Origin: Polyangium sp. 15x6
GTDB lineage: Bacteria; Myxococcota_A; Polyangia; Polyangiales; Polyangiaceae
Direction: 5' to 3'
Length of the DNA stretch: 64,000 nt
Assembly (NCBI RefSeq): GCF_029960785.1
Contig: NZ_JASBQE010000043.1
Coordinates: 39,112 to 103,111, forward strand
Of the stretch, positions 9,167 to 19,931 are shown in pieces. The first letter of the stretch is position 1, and every line of letters begins with the position of its first letter. Both the position numbers and the translations under genes were made by a program. Under the pieces are notes generated by a model. That model saw only the letters and a list, made by a program, of their open reading frames with translations. It was not told the DNA's origin and searched no databases.

Positions 9167-9333
9167 CGATCGACCCCCGCGCCCCCGCCGTGCCGGAACG
9201 GAACACCCGATCGACCCCCGCGGAGCCGCCGTTTCGCCAACGGAACGCCCGATCGACCCCCGCGAAGCCGATTTTCCGCCAACGGAAGCCCAAATCGACC
9301 CCCGCGAAGCCGCCGTTCCGCCGACGGAACGCC
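9167..9333. repeat. Array of four 41/42-nt repeats in a 452-base gap
   Basis: The gap 9029-9480 between the kinase and the next gene contains four head-to-tail units starting at 9167, 9208, 9250 and 9292. They share CGATCGACCCCCGCG at the start and CGGAACGCC at the end; all but the first are exactly 42 nt. Looser copies of the same motif precede it (9069-9160). Because 42 is a multiple of three, both strands stay open (14-residue repeats such as PIDPREADFPPTE forward), so 9066..9509 could be read as a 147-residue ORF, but it overlaps the real downstream start and has no recognisable domain. Confidence 0.8.
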
Positions 9334-9480
9334 TCCGCGAGCGTCGGGATCGTGCCTCCAGTCTCGCGGAACACCTTCGCGAGGCGTCCGAGCTGGACAG
9401 TTTGGGATCTGGACTCGTAAGCTGCCCCCCTCGACGCCCGGCTCTGAAAGCTCGGGCGCGTTTCATGAGGGAGGTCGTTC

Positions 9481-10266
9481 GTGGCGAAGAAGTCGAGGCA
9501 GGTCGATAACCGCATTCAATCGAGCGGGCACGTCATCAACGCGGCGAAGACACACGCCGAGCACGTCGCCGAGAACCTCGCGGCGCGCGCGAGCTTCGTG
9601 CAAGGGGCGAATACGAAAGCGACGAAGGAGGTCTTTCAGATCCTCCTCGCGTTCTTGACGGATACCCTCGGCGCCTCGTCCCAGTCCCTCGACCAGGCGG
9701 AGCTGCGTGTCCTCGCGGAGCGCGCCGACGACGTCGGCGTGCGCGAGGCGCGCGACGCGGCCGCCGCGGACCTGCTCCGCGCCGCCGTGCGCGTCAAATC
9801 GATGGTCTCGGACGCGCTCGGCACCGCCGGGCTCCACACCTACGGCCTCGCGGGAGAGACCCCGCGCGCGCCCCGCGAGCTCGCGAGCCACGCGCGGAGC
9901 GTGTCGGACCTGATGACGAACAAGCCCTTCCTGGTCACCGTGGAGGGCGTCACCTTCGACAGCGCCGCCATGGCCGCGACCCTGGACACCAAGGCCCACA
10001 CCCTCGCTCAAGCCCTCGCGACCATGCTGCGCGAGGAGCAGGAGCTCGCCGATCAGCTCGGCCGTCGTGACAGCCAGGTGCTCGGGTGGATCGAGGACCA
10101 CCAGGGCATCACCGACACCCTCGTCGGCCTCTTCCGTCTGGCCGGTCGCAAGGACCTGTCCGAGCGGGTGCGTCCGACGACCCGCGCGCTCGCCGGCGAG
10201 GAGATCACGCCGCCCGCCGAGACGACGAGCGAGGACCCGTCGGGCGGCGGACCGGCGCAGGGGTAG
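9481..10266 (+). CDS. Hypothetical alpha-helical protein preceded by repeat array
   Basis: A 261-residue protein predicted almost entirely helical, with no signal peptide or membrane segment. The N-terminal half (about 40-115) is rich in Ala, Glu and Arg and the C-terminal tail (about 240-261) is disordered and acidic. The start is a GTG at 9481 with GAGGGAGG about 10 bases upstream. No family is recognised. Its middle part resembles in pattern (a long helix, then a short L-x-G-x-[TS]-P loop, then another helix) the protein encoded at 37078-37965, and both genes are preceded by intergenic arrays of about 42-nt period, so they may be members of one lineage-specific family. Confidence 0.78.
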   Translation: MAKKSRQVDNRIQSSGHVINAAKTHAEHVAENLAARASFVQGANTKATKEVFQILLAFLTDTLGASSQSLDQAELRVLAERADDVGVREARDAAAADLLRAAVRVKSMVSDALGTAGLHTYGLAGETPRAPRELASHARSVSDLMTNKPFLVTVEGVTFDSAAMAATLDTKAHTLAQALATMLREEQELADQLGRRDSQVLGWIEDHQGITDTLVGLFRLAGRKDLSERVRPTTRALAGEEITPPAETTSEDPSGGGPAQG

Positions 10267-10449
10267 TGCGGCGCTCTGCTTCGTCGATCGGAGCACACGC
10301 GCGCGGCGGCTGGCACGAGAAATGACAAAACTTGGAGGGCGATCCGCCGTCTTGGGCAGGCTACGGGGCGGTCGCTACGCCGCCGAACGGTGGTTGGGGC
10401 GTCGCCCCGCTCCCCATCTCCTTACGCCTTCGGATCACGAGGATAGCGA

Positions 10450-12378
<1,929 letters not shown>

Positions 12379-12690
12379 TCGCGCCGCGCCGGGGTTTCAC
12401 CCCGGGCCCCGACCAGGGGTTGTCCACCCCTGGACCCGGACCAGCGCAAGCGCTGGACCCTGGGTGGAAGAACTGCGCGATGCGCAGTTCTTCCAGCGGG
12501 ACTACGTCGCCGGTCGAAAGGTCGGCGCGGCTGGCTTGGTTGGCAGGGTGGCTTGCGGTCTTGACGCGGCCTGTGCGATGAACTGCGCATCGCGCAGTTC
12601 ATCGTCCTGGGTCCAGCCCCTGGCTGGTCCGGGTCCAGGGGCGGACAGCCCCTGGTGGGGCCTGGGGCAACGCCCCAGCGCAACGGCTTC
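12379..12690. repeat. Large intergenic palindromic repeat, copy 2
   Basis: The 318-base gap between the repeat-lipoprotein gene and the next gene is this element. It has the same plan as copy 1: outer inverted arms (about 12385-12462 and 12610-12685) and two inner palindromes (about 12465-12495 and 12578-12603). The central stretch shares GGTTGGCAGGG with copy 1 in the same orientation. The terminal hairpins are swapped relative to copy 1: GGGGTTTCACCCC is now on the left and the GGGGCAACGCCCC type on the right. It ends within about 10 bases of the next start codon. Confidence 0.85.
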
Positions 12691-12696
12691 AACAAC

Positions 12697-13875
12697 ATGG
12701 CGTTCGTCGAGGATCTGAAACAGGGACAGCGCGGCGTTCGGTTCGCCGTCCCGCGGGGGTTCGAGGTCGCGGAGGAGACGGAGCGCTCCGCCATGCTCGT
12801 AGACAAGGGCCGCGGATTTTCCCTTTCGCTTGGGGCTTTCACGCATCGGCTCGACCTCCTGCCTGCGCATGACGCGCTCCTCCGGCGCGACGTCGAGCGG
12901 CACGCGCGTGACCTCTTCGAGACGTACTTCCGACAGGCGCCGCCTGCGGATCCGAAGGCGCGCCCGCGCACGGAGGACAAGGCCTGGTCGCCGGTCGTCG
13001 AGACCCTCCCGGTGAACCTGGGCGCTGCGCGCGTGCTCCGCGTGGTGCATCGCCTTTGGTACGAACCGGGCCGCGAGACCTTGATGGGCCACCTCCTCGT
13101 CCCGCTCGCGCGTGGCCTCTTCGAGGTGCGCGTCCTTCCGCCCACGTCGCGGCTGACCGGCGTGCGCGAGGCGGCTGTGGCCGATCGCGCGACGGCGGCG
13201 CTTGCCGGCACGGATCCCGCGGCCTTCTTGCGGGGCATCGATCAACGCGCCTCCGACGATCCCGCGCTCGACGCCTCGTTCCCGCGGCATCCGCTCAGCG
13301 TGGCCCGGAAAGGATTACGATTCGTGCTCGAAGACGCTGGCCTCGAGATCCTCGAGCCCGACGTGCAGACGCGCCCCGGCGAGGTCGAGGTCTCGGCTGC
13401 TGGGTTCGCCGTCACGCCGCCGCCTCGGTATCGGCACGTGGCAAAGGATCCGCCTTCTCCGAAGCTTGCTTCGTGGAGCCGGGTTTCTTTCTCGGGGACC
13501 GATGGGATCCAGCTCCTCACGGTCTCGCGCACCGGGACGCGCCTCGCCGAGCGCAATGGGCGAAAGCTCGCGCGGATCGCGGAGGACCTCACCCGCGCGG
13601 CCGTGCCTGCGGGCGCCGAGGGCGTGCGCGTGAGTGCCGTCGCGCTCCCGGACGAACGCGGGCGCTCGCATGCGGAGACGTATCATGCCTATGTGAAGGG
13701 CGCGTCTCGGCAGCAATCGCTCTTTCGCTGGTTCACCGAGCCGGACGGCGAGGTCGTGATGATCGCGATCGGCGCGGCGATGTGCGTGCCCCTGGACGAG
13801 CTCGCGGACGACGCGGAGGCCGTGGTGCGATCGTTCCGGCGACTCGGGGTGAAGAAATGGTGGCAGATTTTCTGA
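12697..13875 (+). CDS. Hypothetical protein, 392 aa
   Basis: No family recognised. An apparently soluble alpha/beta protein without signal peptide. It looks internally duplicated in a loose sense: an N-terminal part (about 1-175) with a VRFAVPRGFEV start and a second part (about 200-392) with another VSFSGTDGIQL-type strand set, each ending in a helix rich in Ala/Arg. The frame is open further upstream (to 12655) but those 14 codons come from palindromic repeat copy 2, so the ATG at 12697 (MAFVEDLK) is preferred although no clear Shine-Dalgarno is visible. It converges on the next gene with a 16-base gap. Confidence 0.75.
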   Translation: MAFVEDLKQGQRGVRFAVPRGFEVAEETERSAMLVDKGRGFSLSLGAFTHRLDLLPAHDALLRRDVERHARDLFETYFRQAPPADPKARPRTEDKAWSPVVETLPVNLGAARVLRVVHRLWYEPGRETLMGHLLVPLARGLFEVRVLPPTSRLTGVREAAVADRATAALAGTDPAAFLRGIDQRASDDPALDASFPRHPLSVARKGLRFVLEDAGLEILEPDVQTRPGEVEVSAAGFAVTPPPRYRHVAKDPPSPKLASWSRVSFSGTDGIQLLTVSRTGTRLAERNGRKLARIAEDLTRAAVPAGAEGVRVSAVALPDERGRSHAETYHAYVKGASRQQSLFRWFTEPDGEVVMIAIGAAMCVPLDELADDAEAVVRSFRRLGVKKWWQIF

Positions 13876-13891
13876 GCCGTCGGCTGGGGGC

Positions 13892-14593
13892 TCAGTCGTT
13901 CTTCTTCTCGTCGAACTCGTCGTAGTTCGGCTGCGCGCCGAACGTAATGGCGAGGCCGCCGTGGATGCCGGGCATGGTGGTGTACTTGGAACTGCCGTAG
14001 ACGGTCAACTCTGGCGTGAGCGCGATGTTCGGCGTCACGCGGACCTGCACGCCCAGGCCGACCTCCGGCATGACGCTCCAGACATCCTTCTCGCAATACG
14101 GCGGATAACAACCGTAGTCGTAGTCCTCTTCGCTGACGTCCGCGAGGACGGCCGCGTTGGCGTGCACGAAGAGGGACACGGTCTTCGACGTGTTGAAGCC
14201 CAGGGAGAGCGGCGCCGCGAAGCGGACGATCTGCGTGACCTCGTCGAAGCCGTAGGACATCGACGGGAACACGCCGTAGTAGACGCCGGGGGTAAAGGCC
14301 ATGTCCACGTCCTTCGTGCGCAGGAAATTCAGCTTCACGTCCGCGCCCAGAAAGGGCCCGACCATGATCCCGACGTCCACCCGATCCGCGGCTCCGATGC
14401 GGAGCTGATACCGCGGGTGCAGATCGCCGGGCTCGCCATTGAAGCGAAAATCGAGGGAGCCCTCGAGCGCCACGGTATGCGAGACCGTGCCCCGCGGGAT
14501 CGTGCGCGGCGTGGCGTACTGGTTCCCGGTGCAACCGGTGAGCGCCGCGAAATGGGCCAGCAAAAAGAAAGAAGCGAAGATTCGACTCGACAT
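13892..14593 (-). CDS. Putative outer-membrane beta-barrel-like lipoprotein
   Basis: A 233-residue exported protein: signal peptide ending in LTGC (lipobox), then alternating hydrophobic/polar strands with many Gly, Tyr and Phe, as in small outer-membrane beta-barrels or porin-like proteins. A loop with CYPPYC (about residues 166-171) carries two cysteines that could form a disulfide. ATG at 14593 is chosen because GGAGG lies 8 bases upstream and the signal peptide starts there; the frame itself is open to 14734. Its promoter faces away from the MYXO-CTERM gene across about 250 bases. Confidence 0.75.
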   Translation of the reverse strand: MSSRIFASFFLLAHFAALTGCTGNQYATPRTIPRGTVSHTVALEGSLDFRFNGEPGDLHPRYQLRIGAADRVDVGIMVGPFLGADVKLNFLRTKDVDMAFTPGVYYGVFPSMSYGFDEVTQIVRFAAPLSLGFNTSKTVSLFVHANAAVLADVSEEDYDYGCYPPYCEKDVWSVMPEVGLGVQVRVTPNIALTPELTVYGSSKYTTMPGIHGGLAITFGAQPNYDEFDEKKND

Positions 14594-14844
14594 GCGGAGC
14601 CTCCATGCGCCGGCGATCGGGCGCGCCCCATGCGAGGTTCGAGTGCAGGACACGTGCCAGCACCGAGATTGCCGCGCCGAGGGGATCACGCGCGCATCTG
14701 CGCGAGGAGACGTTTTCCTGGTGTTGCACCGCATTCACGCCCCGCGACGTGGTTGTCGTGGGAGCACCACTTGCCACGGAGAAACGAACGGATCCTTTCG
14801 ACCGCGACGGCGATCCGGAGATACGATGCGAGCCGGAGGCCCTC

Positions 14845-15249
14845 ATGCGCCGCATATTCGATGCCCTCTCTTGCCCCGTCGCCTGGTCGCTCGCCGTGCT
14901 CCTCGTCGTCGGGTGTGGGGGGCGTGAATCCGCCCCGGATCAGGGCTGGTTCGGGCCGTTTCTGGAGTCGCAGGCAGCCGGCGGAAGCGGAGGCAGCGGA
15001 GGCGAGGCCGGAAGCGGAGGTACGGCCGGAAGCGGAGGCAGCGGAGGCGAGGCCGGCAGTGGAGGCGACGCCGGCAGCGGCGGGACCGACAGCGATGCGG
15101 GGACAGACGTCGACGCCGGAACCACGACGTACCGATCCACGGGCGGCGGATGCGCGTGCCACGTCGGGGCCTCCTCCGAGGCGCCGCGTGGGCTCGTCCT
15201 GCTCGGGCTCGTGCCGCTCCTTGCATCCCGGCGGCGAAGGCGCGCGTGA
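14845..15249 (+). CDS. Gly-rich lipoprotein with MYXO-CTERM-like C-terminus
   Basis: A 134-residue exported protein carrying two sorting signals. The N-terminal signal peptide ends in VVGC (lipobox). The middle (about 45-90) is a GSGG/GEAGSGG repeat stalk. The C-terminus has a CACHVG cysteine motif, a hydrophobic helix (LVLLGLVPLLA) and a SRRRRRA basic tail, the layout of the MYXO-CTERM cell-surface sorting signal known from myxobacteria. There is almost no domain between the two signals, so it may be a spacer or envelope matrix protein. GGAGG precedes the ATG at 14845. Confidence 0.85.
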   Translation: MRRIFDALSCPVAWSLAVLLVVGCGGRESAPDQGWFGPFLESQAAGGSGGSGGEAGSGGTAGSGGSGGEAGSGGDAGSGGTDSDAGTDVDAGTTTYRSTGGGCACHVGASSEAPRGLVLLGLVPLLASRRRRRA

Positions 15250-15330
15250 ACGCCCGCGGGGCAATGGTTCCTTGCTGCAAACCCGCGGCCCATGGCCTAG
15301 GATTCGCCCTCCTCGCCCGGAGCGTTTCCC

Positions 15331-17019
15331 ATGACGTACGATCTCAAGACCGCCAATGCCCCCCGCATGACCGGCTTCGCGCTCGAAGCCGCAGCGCTCG
15401 CCCTCGAAAATCCGGCGACGGGGCAGCTCCTCGGGCAGAAGCTCCTGAAGGACCTCGGTATCCTGGATCTCCGGTACACGGACCTCCGCGACGCGCCCTC
15501 CGTGGTGCCGAGCCTGCCGCGACCCGCGAGCTTCACGGCCTCGGCCGCGCCGCCGGTCGACCTCGAAGGCCTCGCGCGTTCGGCCCAAAAAACCAAAGGG
15601 TTCGCCTTCGAGTCGGCCGCGGACTTCGTCGCCGCCTACCGCGAGGGGCGCGCCGATCCGGTGAAGGTCGCCGAGCGATTCCTGGAAGCCGCCCAGCGCC
15701 TCGACGCGGGCGAGCGCCCGCTCCGGGTGTTCATCGAGCGAAACACCGACCGCCTGCTCGCCGCGGCCCGCGAGAGCCGCGAGCGATATCGCAAAGGCGC
15801 GCCCCTCGGCCCGCTCGACGGCGTGCCCGTGTCCGTCAAGGACGAGCTCGACGTGGAAGGGTATCACACCACCGTCGGCACGCGGTTCTTGAAGCTCCGC
15901 CCCTCCGAGGACGCGACCACGGTCCGCCGCTTGCGCGAGGCGGGCGCGTTGATCCTCGGCAAGGTCAACATGCACGAGATCGGCATCGATACGTCGGGAT
16001 TCAATGCCCACCACGGGACGCCGACGAACCCGTATGCGCCGGGCCATTACACGGGCGGCTCGTCGAGCGGGTCGGCCGCGAGTGTCGCGGCCGGGTTCTG
16101 CCCGATCTCGATCGGCGCCGACGGCGGCGGCTCGATCCGCATTCCCGCCGCGCTCTGCGGCATCGTGGGGCTCAAGGCGACGTGGAGCCGCATCAGCGAG
16201 CACGGCGCATTTCCGCTCTGCGCGAGCGTCGGCCACGTCGGCCCGCTCGGCGCGACGGTGCGGGACGTCGCCCTCGCGTATGCCCTCATGGCCGGCCCTG
16301 ATCCCAAAGATCCGAATTCGATCCACCAGCCGCCGCACCACCTCGACGGCCTCGGCCGGGACGATCTCGAAGGCGTGCGCATCGGCGTGTATCGGCCCTG
16401 GTTCGAGCACGCGGCGCCCGAGATCGTCCGCGCCGCGGAGGGGGCGCTCGATGTCTTCCGCGCCCGCGGCGCGCGGATCGTCGAGATCGAGATCCCCGAG
16501 CTCGAGCGCGCGCGCGTCGCGCAGGGCGTGACCATTCTCTGCGAAATGGCCTCGTGCATGGCGCGGCACGACGCGGAGCACCGGCGAGCGTTCGGGCTCG
16601 GCGTGCGGATCAACCTGGCGATGGGGCGTGCGCTCGCGGGCATCGATTACGTGCAAGCCCAGAAGGTGCGCACGCGGTTTTCCGAGCACCTCGCGCGGGT
16701 GTTCCAGGCGGTCGACGTCGTCGTCACGCCGACGACCGCGCTCACGGCGCCGCGCATCGCGGACGACGTGTTTCCGCGCGGCGAGAGCAACCTGGAGGTG
16801 ACGAGTGGGCTCATGCGGTTCGTCTATCCGGCGAACCTCACGGGCAACCCCGCGCTCTCCGTGCCCGGTGGATACGACACGAGCGGGCATCCGATCGGCA
16901 TTCAGCTCCTCGGTCGTCCCTGGGAAGAGCACCTCCTTTTGCGCATGGGTGAGGTGCTCGAGCGAGAGGTCCCGCGGAAGGCGCCGGCGATTCACGTGCG
17001 CCTGCTCGACGGGGTCTGA
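15331..17019 (+). CDS. Amidase-signature hydrolase (FAAH-like)
   Basis: Hydrolyses a carboxamide to acid and amine with the Ser-cisSer-Lys triad of the amidase signature family. Lys170 is in VSVKDE, the cis-serine is in GGSSSGSA (Ser244) and the nucleophile is Ser268 in GADGGGSIRIP; the spacings (74 and 24 residues) closely match those of mammalian fatty acid amide hydrolase. An N-terminal extension of about 125 residues precedes the core, as in FAAH and plant relatives. At 562 residues it is of the expected length. The substrate (N-acyl amine, N-acyl amino acid or other amide) is not determined. The ABC permease starts 5 bases after its stop, so all three genes are likely one operon. Confidence 0.92.
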   Translation: MTYDLKTANAPRMTGFALEAAALALENPATGQLLGQKLLKDLGILDLRYTDLRDAPSVVPSLPRPASFTASAAPPVDLEGLARSAQKTKGFAFESAADFVAAYREGRADPVKVAERFLEAAQRLDAGERPLRVFIERNTDRLLAAARESRERYRKGAPLGPLDGVPVSVKDELDVEGYHTTVGTRFLKLRPSEDATTVRRLREAGALILGKVNMHEIGIDTSGFNAHHGTPTNPYAPGHYTGGSSSGSAASVAAGFCPISIGADGGGSIRIPAALCGIVGLKATWSRISEHGAFPLCASVGHVGPLGATVRDVALAYALMAGPDPKDPNSIHQPPHHLDGLGRDDLEGVRIGVYRPWFEHAAPEIVRAAEGALDVFRARGARIVEIEIPELERARVAQGVTILCEMASCMARHDAEHRRAFGLGVRINLAMGRALAGIDYVQAQKVRTRFSEHLARVFQAVDVVVTPTTALTAPRIADDVFPRGESNLEVTSGLMRFVYPANLTGNPALSVPGGYDTSGHPIGIQLLGRPWEEHLLLRMGEVLEREVPRKAPAIHVRLLDGV

Positions 17020-17024
17020 CGCGG

Positions 17025-18245
17025 ATGGAGCCAGCCCCGCTCCCGCGTTCGCGCGCCCGCCTCGGGCCGCTCCTCTTGCTCGCCCGAAGGAGCCTGCTCG
17101 GGAGCCGCTTCACGTTCGCGCTGCTCGTCCTTTCGGTCGCCGCGGGCGCGGGATTCCAGATCCCCAATACGTCGAACCTCGCTGGCTTCTCCGAGGCCCT
17201 GCTCGAAGAGGAGCTGCGCCACGGGGCCGGCGACGTGCGCGTCGAGCCGCGGGACGAGCGGCACTTCGATGACGGCGCCGCCGCGGCCGCGAAGGTCTCC
17301 GAGGCCGCGGACACGCCCGTCCGCGCCGCCGTCCCCGTCCTCGTCCTGCCCGGCGCCGTCGGCAAAGGCGGGCGATTCCGGAATGCGCTCGTCTACGGCT
17401 ACGATTTCCCCGGCGATCCCGCGCTCCGGCCCTTCCACCTCACGGACGGCGCACTCCCCGCGCGCGGCGATTCGAACGGCGTGCTCATCGGCACCTCGCT
17501 CGCGAATCGGATCGGCGTGAAGGTCGGCGACGCCGTCGATCTGCGTGTCATCCTCGGCGGGCCGCCCGGCGCCGCCGGTGAGCCCGTGGGCGCGACCGTG
17601 ATGACCGTGCGTGGCCTCGTCGCGGGCAGCGCCGGCGCCTATCGCAGTGTCTTCCTCGACCGCGGCTCCCTCGCCGAGAAGACCGGCACCCCGGCCGCCG
17701 CCTCCGTCGTTCACGTCCACCTCGACGACCACTTCGCCGCCTCGGCCCTCGCCTCGCGCCTCGAAGCCCGCCTCCCCGAGGCCCGCGTCGTCGGATGGCG
17801 CGAGGACGACCCGTACGTGACGAACTACCTCGCCGCGAACCAAACCGTGAACGCCGTCTCCTACGCGATGGTCGTCGCGGCGATCAGCATCCCCGTCTGG
17901 GCCCTGTTCCACATCCACGTCCTCGGCCGCCGCCGCGAGATCGGCATCCTCGCCGCGCTCGGGTTCTCGCGCCGCGAGATCTTCGGCCTGTTCCTGCTCC
18001 AAGCCCTCGTCGTCGCGCTCGTCGGGCTCGTCGTCGGCGCGGCGCTCGGCTACGGGATGCTGCTCTACTTCCAGGCGCACCCGATCTTCTCGTGGGAGGC
18101 GCTCGTGGTTCGTCCCGTCATCACGGTCGCGGTCCTCGCGGGGCCGTGCCTCGCCGTCCTCGCCACCACCCTGCTCGCCGGCAGCGTGCCCGCCTGGCGC
18201 GCGGCCCGGACCGACCCGGCGCGGGTCCTGCGCAGGATCGACTGA
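17025..18245 (+). CDS. FtsX/MacB-type ABC transporter permease
   Basis: A 406-residue inner-membrane permease with the four-helix topology of the FtsX/LolC/MacB group: one N-terminal transmembrane segment (about 24-42), a large periplasmic domain (about 50-265), then three C-terminal helices (about 275-300, 325-350, 365-390). The cytoplasmic segment RRREIGILAALGFSRREIF between helices 2 and 3 is the typical coupling region. It is encoded right behind the amidase and its stop overlaps the ATPase start (TGATG). Type VII ABC systems move lipoproteins, peptides or signals by mechanotransmission rather than classic import; the cargo is unknown. Confidence 0.9.
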   Translation: MEPAPLPRSRARLGPLLLLARRSLLGSRFTFALLVLSVAAGAGFQIPNTSNLAGFSEALLEEELRHGAGDVRVEPRDERHFDDGAAAAAKVSEAADTPVRAAVPVLVLPGAVGKGGRFRNALVYGYDFPGDPALRPFHLTDGALPARGDSNGVLIGTSLANRIGVKVGDAVDLRVILGGPPGAAGEPVGATVMTVRGLVAGSAGAYRSVFLDRGSLAEKTGTPAAASVVHVHLDDHFAASALASRLEARLPEARVVGWREDDPYVTNYLAANQTVNAVSYAMVVAAISIPVWALFHIHVLGRRREIGILAALGFSRREIFGLFLLQALVVALVGLVVGAALGYGMLLYFQAHPIFSWEALVVRPVITVAVLAGPCLAVLATTLLAGSVPAWRAARTDPARVLRRID

Positions 18246-18898
18246 TGGCGACGGTGCTCCGCTGCGAGAGCCTCGTGCGTCGCCTCGGCGAGCGTGACGT
18301 CGTCCGCGGCGCCTCGCTCGACCTCGACGAGGCCGAGTCCGTCGCGCTCGTGGGTCCGAGCGGCTGCGGCAAGACGACGCTGCTGCAGATGATCGGCCTG
18401 CTCGATCGGCCCACCGCGGGCCGCGTGGTCCTCGCTGGTCACGACGCCTGGTCACTCTCGGATGCAGTGCGCGCCGAGCTGCGCCTCGCATGGATCGGGT
18501 TCGTGTTTCAGCAGAACAACCTCGTCGAGACGCTGAGCGCGCGGGAGAACGTGGCGCTGCCCGCGTGGCGGCTCGGGGCCTCGCGCGGGGAAGCGGAGCG
18601 CTCGGCGGATGCGCTCCTCGAAAGGTTCGGTCTCGCCGCGCGTCGCGACGCGCTGTCCTCCGAGCTCTCCGTGGGCGAGGCGCAACGCGTGGCCATCGCC
18701 CGCGCGCTCGTGAACCGGCCGCGCCTCGTGCTCGCCGACGAGCCGACGGGCAGCCTCGACAGCGCCTCGGCGGACGTCGTGATGGAGGCGCTCACCGCGG
18801 CTGCAGCGCTCGGCGCGGCGCTGCTCGTGGTCACGCACGATCCGCGGATCGCGGCGCGAGCAGGGAGGACCGTTTCGATGCGCGACGGGCGGCTCTGA
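18245..18898 (+). CDS. ABC transporter ATP-binding protein (LolD/MacB type)
   Basis: A 217-residue ATPase partnering the preceding permease. Walker A is GPSGCGKT (37-44), Q-loop FVFQQNN (about 92-98), signature LSVGEAQRVAIARAL (about 140-154), Walker B LVLADEPTGS, and switch His in VVTHDP. The QQNN Q-loop and EPTGSLDS are hallmarks of the LolD/FtsE/MacB clade. The signature reads LSVGE instead of LSGGQ. The 3' end overlaps the convergent acyltransferase gene by 68 bases. Confidence 0.92.
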   Translation: MATVLRCESLVRRLGERDVVRGASLDLDEAESVALVGPSGCGKTTLLQMIGLLDRPTAGRVVLAGHDAWSLSDAVRAELRLAWIGFVFQQNNLVETLSARENVALPAWRLGASRGEAERSADALLERFGLAARRDALSSELSVGEAQRVAIARALVNRPRLVLADEPTGSLDSASADVVMEALTAAAALGAALLVVTHDPRIAARAGRTVSMRDGRL

Positions 18899-19931
18899 GG
18901 AGCAGGAACGCGCCGAGACAAACACCCGCCGCGATCGTCACGACGCCCGCGTACTTCAAGGGCCCCGGCCACGCGAGGCGCGACGCCGCGATCTGGAGGA
19001 AGACGACGATCGGCAGGTGTGTGACGTACACGAAGTACGAAGCGTCGGCGAGCAAGCGGACGAGCGGACGCGCGCGGTTCACGAGCCGGCCGCACGCGCC
19101 CAGGAGAACCGCGACGGCGAGGCACGAGAACGCCGCGCTCGTGACGAGCGCCCACGTGGGCGCGCGCGCCGGTGCGCCCGCCGCCGTGCTCGCGACGAGC
19201 GCGGGGACGAGCGCGGCGAGCAGGACGAGCGCGAGCCCCGCGAGCCACGGGAGCCTGCGCGCATACGCCGCGAGGTCATCGGGAGCGAGCAGCCAGCCCC
19301 ATGCGAAAAATACCGCGAAGTAGGCCGCGATCAGAGGTTCGACGAGGAACGAGAGCGGCGTGTCGAGCTGGAGTTTTCCCGCGACGAGGAGCAGCGCCGA
19401 GACCGGGAGGATCGCGATGACGGGCAAGGCGAGGGGCGAACGAAGAGGTCGTCGTGGCAGGACGGCGGCGAGCGTGGAGAGCAGGAGGAGGTAGTAAAGG
19501 AACCAGAGATGCGCGAGCGTGACGGGTAGCTCGGACGCGCGCAGCGCGGGCACCTGGCTTCCCACCGCGGCGCGACCTTCGAGCGTGCGCCCGTGGTCCC
19601 AGAGCGCGTTCATCGCCGCGGAGACCGGCACGAGCGCCACGAGCAGCGGCACGAGCACACGCGCGGCCCGCTCGCGCGCGAAGCCTCGGAGGCCCCGGCG
19701 CAGGACGATGCCACGCGAGACCATGCCGGAGAGCAGGAAAAACGCCGGCATCAGGAAGGCGCGGCCCACCCACACCACGAAGTCCGCGGCGAGGTGTGTC
19801 GAGCGATCCTTGATCGCCCAGCCGATCGGCGTCTCCAGGAACGAGAGCAAGCCGTGCACGAGGAGGACGAGCGCCGTGGCGAAGGCCCGCGCGCCGTCGA
19901 GGGCGTGGATGCGCGCCTCCTCGCGCTCCAT
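18831..19931 (-). CDS. Acyltransferase family 3 membrane protein
   Basis: A 366-residue integral membrane protein with about ten hydrophobic helices, typical of acyltransferase-3 enzymes that O-acylate exported sugars, lipids or antibiotics. The N-terminal ARIHALDGARAFA and the following H in LLVHGLLSF match the family's first-helix pattern (catalytic His region). The start ATG at 19931 overlaps the stop of the upstream gene (TAATG), so the two are coupled. The last 68 bases overlap the 3' end of the ABC ATPase gene on the other strand. Donor and acceptor are unknown. Confidence 0.88.
   Translation of the reverse strand: MEREEARIHALDGARAFATALVLLVHGLLSFLETPIGWAIKDRSTHLAADFVVWVGRAFLMPAFFLLSGMVSRGIVLRRGLRGFARERAARVLVPLLVALVPVSAAMNALWDHGRTLEGRAAVGSQVPALRASELPVTLAHLWFLYYLLLLSTLAAVLPRRPLRSPLALPVIAILPVSALLLVAGKLQLDTPLSFLVEPLIAAYFAVFFAWGWLLAPDDLAAYARRLPWLAGLALVLLAALVPALVASTAAGAPARAPTWALVTSAAFSCLAVAVLLGACGRLVNRARPLVRLLADASYFVYVTHLPIVVFLQIAASRLAWPGPLKYAGVVTIAAGVCLGAFLLLRAARRASKRSSLLAPRSADRA

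Noticed and set aside
9167..9333. CRISPR array
   Set aside because: Units are adjacent and similar along their whole length with no unique spacers, and there are no cas genes.
9066..9509. 147-codon plus-strand ORF over the 42-nt array
   Set aside because: The repeat length is a multiple of three so the frame stays open, but it overlaps the next real start, lacks a domain and the other strand is equally open.
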